Source: Streptomyces exfoliatus (GTDB taxonomy: Bacteria > Actinomycetota > Actinomycetes > Streptomycetales > Streptomycetaceae). Taken from it: a stretch of DNA of 64,000 bases. Shown in pieces: positions 60,067 to 64,000 of this stretch (its first letter is position 1; each line of letters opens with the position of its first letter). The notes below the pieces were generated by a model that saw only the letters and a program-made list of their open reading frames with translations, made no database searches and was not told the origin of the DNA. A program made the position numbers and the translations under genes. The stretch is taken from the NCBI RefSeq assembly GCF_000725545.1, contig NZ_JNZP01000002.1:1-64000 (forward strand). Reading direction: 5' to 3'.

Positions 60067-61284
60067 GTGCCGCTACTAAACAAAGTACGGACGGCCGCAC
60101 CGGGGGGCCACGGCGGAGACACCGCCACCCACTCCCTGTCCCGCCTCCGCTCAGCCCTGACCCTCTTCTTCGCCCTCGACGGCTTCCTCTTCGCCGGCTG
60201 GGTCGTCCGGATCCCCGCCGTCAAGCAGCAGACCGGCGCCTCCGCAGGCGATCTCGGACTCGCCCTCCTCGGCGTCTCCGCCGGCGCCGTGATCACCATG
60301 ACGCTGACCGGACGGCTCTGCCGGCGGTACGGATCCCACGCCGTCACCGTGGTCACCGCCGTTCTGCTGTCCTTGTCGGTCGCCCTGCCGGCCCTCACCC
60401 GGTCCCCGCTCGCCCTCGGCCTCGTCCTGCTCGTCTTCGGCGCCGCGTACGGCGGGATCAACGTCGCCATGAACAGCGCCGCCGTGGATCTCGTGACCGC
60501 GCTCCGGCGGCCGGTGATGCCGAGCTTCCACGCGGCCTTCAGCCTCGGCGGCATGATCGGCGCCGGCCTCGGCGGGCTGCTCGCCGGAAGCCTCTCCCCC
60601 GCCTCTCACCTCCTCGGCCTCACCGGTGTCGGGCTCGTCCTGACGGCCGTCGCCGGGCCCGCACTCCTGCGCCACCCCTCCCCCGCCCCGCCGCCCGAGT
60701 CCCTGCCGCCCGCCCGGGGCGGCGGCGGCGCGTCACGCCGTACCGTGCTCGTGTTCGGCGTCATCGCCCTCTGCACGGCGTACGGCGAAGGGGCACTCGC
60801 CGACTGGGGCGCCCTCCACCTGACGCAGGACCTCGGCGCCCACCCGGGGGTGGCCGCCGCCGGGTACTCGGTCTTCGCTCTGACCATGACCCTCGGACGC
60901 CTGTCCGGCACCGCACTGCTCGAACGCCTCGGCCAGACCCGCACCCTGGTCCTGGGCGGCGCCACGGCCGCCGCCGGGATGCTGCTCGGCGCCCTCGCGC
61001 CGAGCGTCTGGGGCGCGCTGCTCGGCTTCGCCGTGACCGGCCTCGGTCTCGCCAACATCTTCCCCGTCGCCGTGGCCCGCGCCGGGGCCGTCGCGGGGCC
61101 CGGCGGCGTGGCGACGGCGTCCACGCTCGGTTACGGAGGCATGCTCCTCGGCCCGCCGTGCATCGGGTTCCTCGCCGACTGGTTCTCGCTGCCGATCGCG
61201 CTCACCACCGTCGCCGCGCTCGCCGCCGGCGCGGCTGCCATGGGTTACTGGGCGCGGAACGCCGGTGCGACTCAGGTGAGTTGA
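60067..61284 (+). CDS. Major facilitator superfamily transporter
   Basis: 405 residues from GTG at 60067. Twelve transmembrane segments are expected; the sequence LTLFFALDGFLFAGWVVRIP, GRLCRRYGSHAVTVVTAVLL, GAAYGGINVAMNSAAVDLVT and MPSFHAAFSLGGMIGAGLGG matches the YbjJ-like group of sugar/drug MFS proteins, with an inner loop holding a Pro-rich stretch (PSPAPPPESLPPARGGGG). The substrate is not known. It faces the ROK regulator and is likely its target. Confidence 0.85.
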   Translation: MPLLNKVRTAAPGGHGGDTATHSLSRLRSALTLFFALDGFLFAGWVVRIPAVKQQTGASAGDLGLALLGVSAGAVITMTLTGRLCRRYGSHAVTVVTAVLLSLSVALPALTRSPLALGLVLLVFGAAYGGINVAMNSAAVDLVTALRRPVMPSFHAAFSLGGMIGAGLGGLLAGSLSPASHLLGLTGVGLVLTAVAGPALLRHPSPAPPPESLPPARGGGGASRRTVLVFGVIALCTAYGEGALADWGALHLTQDLGAHPGVAAAGYSVFALTMTLGRLSGTALLERLGQTRTLVLGGATAAAGMLLGALAPSVWGALLGFAVTGLGLANIFPVAVARAGAVAGPGGVATASTLGYGGMLLGPPCIGFLADWFSLPIALTTVAALAAGAAAMGYWARNAGATQVS

Positions 61285-61369
61285 GTTGCCGGTGTACCCG
61301 GTCTGCCTCGTTGTCACGGTGCCTCAGCTGCGAGAATGCGGCTCCATGAACCGATCCGGTGGGGGAACG

Positions 61370-62116
61370 ATGAAGATCACGGAGCACATCGAGGCGCTGG
61401 AAGCAGCCGGCCGGGCGCTGGGCGACGCGGCGGCGGAGGCCGGGCCGGACGCGGAAGTGCCCACCTGTCCCGGGTGGCGGGTCAGGGACCTGCTGCGGCA
61501 CACGACGATGGTCCACCGCTGGGCCGCTGCCTTCGTGGCCGAGGGGCACATCACGTACCAGCCGGACGCCGGCGAACCGGCGCTCGACGGCGAGGAACTG
61601 CTCGCGCACTACCGCGAGGGGCACGCCCGGCTCGTCGCCGCCCTGCGCGCGGCGCCCGAGGACCTGGAGTGCTGGACCTTCCTCCCGGCGCCTTCGCCCC
61701 TCGCCTTCTGGGCGCGGCGGCAGGCGCACGAGACGGCCGTCCACCGCGCGGACGCCGAGTCCGCGCTCACGGCTCCCGGTCCCGTGGACTCCGCGTTCGC
61801 CGCCGACGGCATCGACGAACTGCTGCGTGGAATGCACGGCCGGGACCGCAGCCGGGTGCGGACCCCGGAGCCCCGCGTCCTGCGGGTCCGCGCGACGGAC
61901 ACCGGTGACGTCTGGACCGTACGCCTGTCGGCCGAGCCGCCCCGGACGGAACGGGACGGCCGGGCGACGGCCGTCGCGGACACGGAACTCTCCGGGCCCG
62001 CCGACCGGTTGTACCTGTACCTGTGGAACCGGCTGCCCGCCGGTGCCGTGACCCTCACCGGCGACGAGGACCTCGCCCGGCTGTGGCGGGAGACCTCGGG
62101 CATCACCTGGTCCTGA
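61370..62116 (+). CDS. Maleylpyruvate isomerase-family (DinB-fold) protein
   Basis: 248 residues from ATG at 61370 (RBS GGTGGGGGAACG); ATG 61346 is an alternative. Motifs CPGWRVRDLLRHTTMVHRWA near residue 38 (metal-ligand His), AFWARRQAHETAVHRADAES near residue 125 (HxxxHRxD ligands) and the C-terminal MDMPI segment (LSGPADRLYLYLWNRLPAGA) define the mycothiol-dependent maleylpyruvate isomerase-type family with its C-terminal domain. The reaction is unassigned. It is a single gene. Confidence 0.85.
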   Translation: MKITEHIEALEAAGRALGDAAAEAGPDAEVPTCPGWRVRDLLRHTTMVHRWAAAFVAEGHITYQPDAGEPALDGEELLAHYREGHARLVAALRAAPEDLECWTFLPAPSPLAFWARRQAHETAVHRADAESALTAPGPVDSAFAADGIDELLRGMHGRDRSRVRTPEPRVLRVRATDTGDVWTVRLSAEPPRTERDGRATAVADTELSGPADRLYLYLWNRLPAGAVTLTGDEDLARLWRETSGITWS

Positions 62117-62128
62117 GGGGCCGCCCGC

Positions 62129-62521
62129 TCAGCCCAGCCAGCCGGGCTGAGCGAGGCCCGACTCATAGGCCATGACGACGAGTCGGGCGCGGTCCGGCCC
62201 GCCCAGCTTCACCATGGCCCGGCTGACGCGGGTCGTCCAGAGAAGGCCGAGGGCCCGGGCGAGCGCGTCGAGCGTCTCACGGCCGGGCTGGTTCCGCGCG
62301 GCGATCCCGCTCCCCGCCATGACGAGTACGGCGATCAGCACCGTGGACAGCCAGGGCAGCCCGTGGCCGCCGTCCGGCTGTGCCCCGCCGCTCTTTCGGT
62401 CCCGGAAGTCCCAGGGGTCCCATTGACCCCTCCTGCCCCACGGACTGCGGCGCGGCGTCCTCGACCCGGGGGTCGGCTTTTCGCCGCCCTCCTCGTCCCC
62501 GCCCGCCGGCTTCCGGTCCAT
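62129..62521 (-). CDS. Hypothetical protein with one membrane segment
   Basis: 130 residues from ATG at 62521 (MDRKPAGGDEEGGEKPTPGS); GTG 62530 is also possible. The first half is charged and low complexity (PRRSPWGRRGQWDPWDFRDR). A transmembrane helix (LSTVLIAVLVMAGSGIAAR, about 60-80) follows, and the end is a short conserved-looking helix (DALARALGLLWTTRVSRAMV). No function can be proposed. Confidence 0.6.
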   Translation of the reverse strand: MDRKPAGGDEEGGEKPTPGSRTPRRSPWGRRGQWDPWDFRDRKSGGAQPDGGHGLPWLSTVLIAVLVMAGSGIAARNQPGRETLDALARALGLLWTTRVSRAMVKLGGPDRARLVVMAYESGLAQPGWLG

Positions 62522-62642
62522 GCCGGTCACGCTGACCGCACCGCACCGCACCGCACCTGCGCGGGCGTCAGCCCTGTGAGGTGGTCGCCGGTACTCCCGC
62601 CGGAGCAGGCGAAAGCCGGGGACGGAGCCGGGGGCGGGCCGC

Positions 62643-63338
62643 TCAGCCGCGCGGCAGCAGGCCCACGTCCTGGCCCAGACGGCGGGCGGCCGTCGCGAAG
62701 AAGGTGTCGCGGTCCTCGACGACGCGGTGGAACTGGCCGAAGACCTCGAAGGAGACGAGGCCGAAGAGCTGCGACCAGGCTGCGACGAGTGCGACGGCGA
62801 GAGCCGGGGGGAGGTCCGGGGCGATGTCGGCGGCCATGCGGGCCGCCTCGGGACGCAGCGCCTCCGGGAGCGGGGGGAGGGCGATGCCTTCGCCGGCGTG
62901 GGCGCGGCGGGCGGTCTCGATGAGGACGAGTCCGACGCGGGCGGCGGGGGCGACGGTGTCCTGGGGCGCGGTGTAGCCGGGCACCGGGGAGCCGTAGATC
63001 AGGGCGTACTCGTGCGGGTGCGTCAGGGCCCAGGCGCGGACCGCGCGGCAGACGGCGGTCCAGCGGTCCAGGGGGCGCAGCCCCGCGGTGTCGGCGGCGG
63101 CCTGCTCCGCCTCGGCGCCGATGGCGTCGTAGGCGTCGATGATGAGGGCGGTGAGCAGGTCGTCGCGGCTCGGGAAGTAGCGGTAGAGCGCGGAGGACGC
63201 CATGCCGAGCTCGCGGGCGACGGCCCGCAGGGACAGCTTGGAGGCGCCTTCGGCGGCGAGCTGGGTGCGGGCCTCGTCCTTGATGGCGGCGGTGATCTCG
63301 ATGCGGGCGCGGGCGCGGGCTCCTCGGACGGTCGTCAT
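62643..63338 (-). CDS. TetR-family regulator with WHG-type C-terminal domain
   Basis: 231 residues from ATG at 63338. The HTH (LAAEGASKLSLRAVARELGM; ASSALYRYFPSRDDLLTALI) and the C-terminal domain (RPLDRWTAVCRAVRAWALTH; PHEYALIYGSPVPGY) are typical of the TetR_C_13/WHG group. Repeated operator-like sites in the 125-base spacer toward the divergent oxidoreductase gene indicate that it represses itself and that gene. Confidence 0.9.
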   Translation of the reverse strand: MTTVRGARARARIEITAAIKDEARTQLAAEGASKLSLRAVARELGMASSALYRYFPSRDDLLTALIIDAYDAIGAEAEQAAADTAGLRPLDRWTAVCRAVRAWALTHPHEYALIYGSPVPGYTAPQDTVAPAARVGLVLIETARRAHAGEGIALPPLPEALRPEAARMAADIAPDLPPALAVALVAAWSQLFGLVSFEVFGQFHRVVEDRDTFFATAARRLGQDVGLLPRG

Positions 63339-63340
63339 GG

Positions 63341-63443
63341 AGAGCAGTGTGCCACTTCGAGATCGCCGATACGAAGTGAGAGCGGTGCTCTTGATTGTGG
63401 GCGGCGATCCGTGCACACTGATCTCAAGCGAGAGCAGTGCTCA
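63341..63443. promoter_or_regulatory. Three AGAGC-RGT-G operator-like sites
   Basis: AGAGCGGTGCTCT at 63379-63391 is a perfect AGAGC-N3-GCTCT palindrome. AGAGCAGTGCTCA at 63431-63443 differs by one end base, and AGAGCAGTGTGCC at 63341-63353 is a weaker copy. All lie in the promoter region between the TetR gene and the oxidoreductase gene. Confidence 0.7.
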
Positions 63444-63463
63444 CACATCCGCAGGAGGAACCC

Positions 63464-63970
63464 ATGTCCGGTCAGCCCGCCGACCCGAACAGCCCCACCC
63501 CCGCCTCCGCCCACGTCATGAAGCCCGGCTGGCTGACGGTGAACGTCTTCAACCGCGCCGTCGCCTGGATGACCCGGCGCGGCATCAGCGTCTGGGGGTC
63601 CCGCGTGCTGGCCGTCCGCGGCCGCAAGAGCGGCGAGTGGCGCCGTACCCCCGTCAACCTCCTGACGGTCGACGGCGTCCGCTACCTCGTGGCCCCGCGC
63701 GGCCACGTCCAGTGGACCCACAACATGCGGGCCGCCGGCGGCGGGCAGCTGATCCTCGGCAAGCACGTGCAGGACTTCACCGCCGTCGAGGTGTCGGACG
63801 AGGACAAGCCCGCACTGCTGCGCGCCTACCTCAAGCGATGGAAGGCCGAGGTCGGCGTCTTCTTCGGCGGCGTCGGGCCCGACTCCTCCGACGACGAGCT
63901 GCGCGCCGTCGCCCCCAAGCACCCCGTCTTCCTCGTCACGACGACGGGCCCCACCACCCCGGCCGCGTGA
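63464..63970 (+). CDS. Deazaflavin-dependent (F420-type) nitroreductase-family protein
   Basis: 168 residues from ATG at 63464, with AGGAGGAA upstream. The split-barrel DDN family is clear: KPGWLTVNVFNRAVAWMTRR, VLAVRGRKSGEWRRTPVNLL, RYLVAPRGHVQWTHNMRAAG and GGGQLILGKHVQDF. Relatives such as Ddn use coenzyme F420 to reduce quinones or nitro compounds. It is divergent from its presumed TetR repressor, so an inducing xenobiotic or quinone is likely. Confidence 0.88.
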   Translation: MSGQPADPNSPTPASAHVMKPGWLTVNVFNRAVAWMTRRGISVWGSRVLAVRGRKSGEWRRTPVNLLTVDGVRYLVAPRGHVQWTHNMRAAGGGQLILGKHVQDFTAVEVSDEDKPALLRAYLKRWKAEVGVFFGGVGPDSSDDELRAVAPKHPVFLVTTTGPTTPAA

Positions 63971-64000
63971 ACCGGCCGGAGCGACGGAGCCCGTCCACGC

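Noticed and set aside
1..64000. tRNA, rRNA, riboswitch or replication origin
   Set aside because: No cloverleaf with conserved T-loop, no rRNA sequence, no recognisable riboswitch core and no DnaA-box cluster was noticed by reading. A dedicated scan with covariance models was not possible here.

Overview
The window is high-GC actinobacterial DNA, almost certainly from a Streptomyces chromosome. GTG and TTG starts are common, gene pairs often overlap by GTGA/ATGA, and many products are typical of Streptomyces: a DUF6643 protein, an ECF41 sigma factor, multidomain SpoIIE phosphatases, a serine-kinase-like ATPase, a DUF4865/TetR pair and Cds1. No rRNA, tRNA, CRISPR array or intact transposase was found.

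Region 1 (about 1-25,600) looks like an eroding accessory segment. Intact genes include a lipoprotein, a Zur-like Fur regulator, a flavohemoprotein with a flavin oxidoreductase (nitric-oxide defence), an ECF41 sigma factor, a DoxX protein, a GNAT enzyme, a WYL regulator, a PhzF enzyme, a 2'-5' RNA ligase-like protein, a PAS/GAF/SpoIIE phosphatase, an AraC-cupin-SGNH cassette and an LtrA membrane protein. Between them lie many broken genes: a metal ABC transporter, the carboxymuconolactone decarboxylase partner of the sigma factor, a LuxR remnant, an asparagine synthetase, a metallo-hydrolase tail, a split S74-chaperone protein and a three-frame FG-GAP protein. The AraC-cupin-SGNH cassette is bracketed by two copies of a 26-bp inverted repeat.

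Region 2 (about 25,700-35,000) carries intact core-like genes: an MHS-type transporter, a GAF/PucR regulator, a 3-hydroxybutyrate dehydrogenase, a Nudix hydrolase, apolipoprotein N-acyltransferase, a PH-like membrane protein, a glutamate-racemase-family protein and an HpnB-like glycosyltransferase.

Region 3 (35,000-43,700) is the most interesting part. A secreted beta-helix protein with a clear promoter and operator is followed by a peptide-export locus. It has an 83-residue double-glycine leader peptide gene, a strong stem-loop, and then three tightly coupled genes: an HlyD-like adaptor, a C39-peptidase ABC transporter and a second NHLM-type ABC transporter. The peptide has no cysteine and no modification enzyme is nearby. 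This suggests export of an unmodified glycine-rich peptide of unknown function.

Region 4 (43,700-64,000) holds housekeeping and regulatory genes: DUF6643, MOSC, a two-segment membrane protein, a beta-helix/AAA+ fusion converging on a polytopic alpha/beta-hydrolase-like membrane protein, a DeoR regulator with SRPBCC proteins, Cds1, an anti-sigma-like ATPase, TetR/DUF4865, a methyltransferase, a ROK regulator facing an MFS exporter across a large inverted repeat, and a TetR regulator facing a deazaflavin-type oxidoreductase across repeated operator-like sites.
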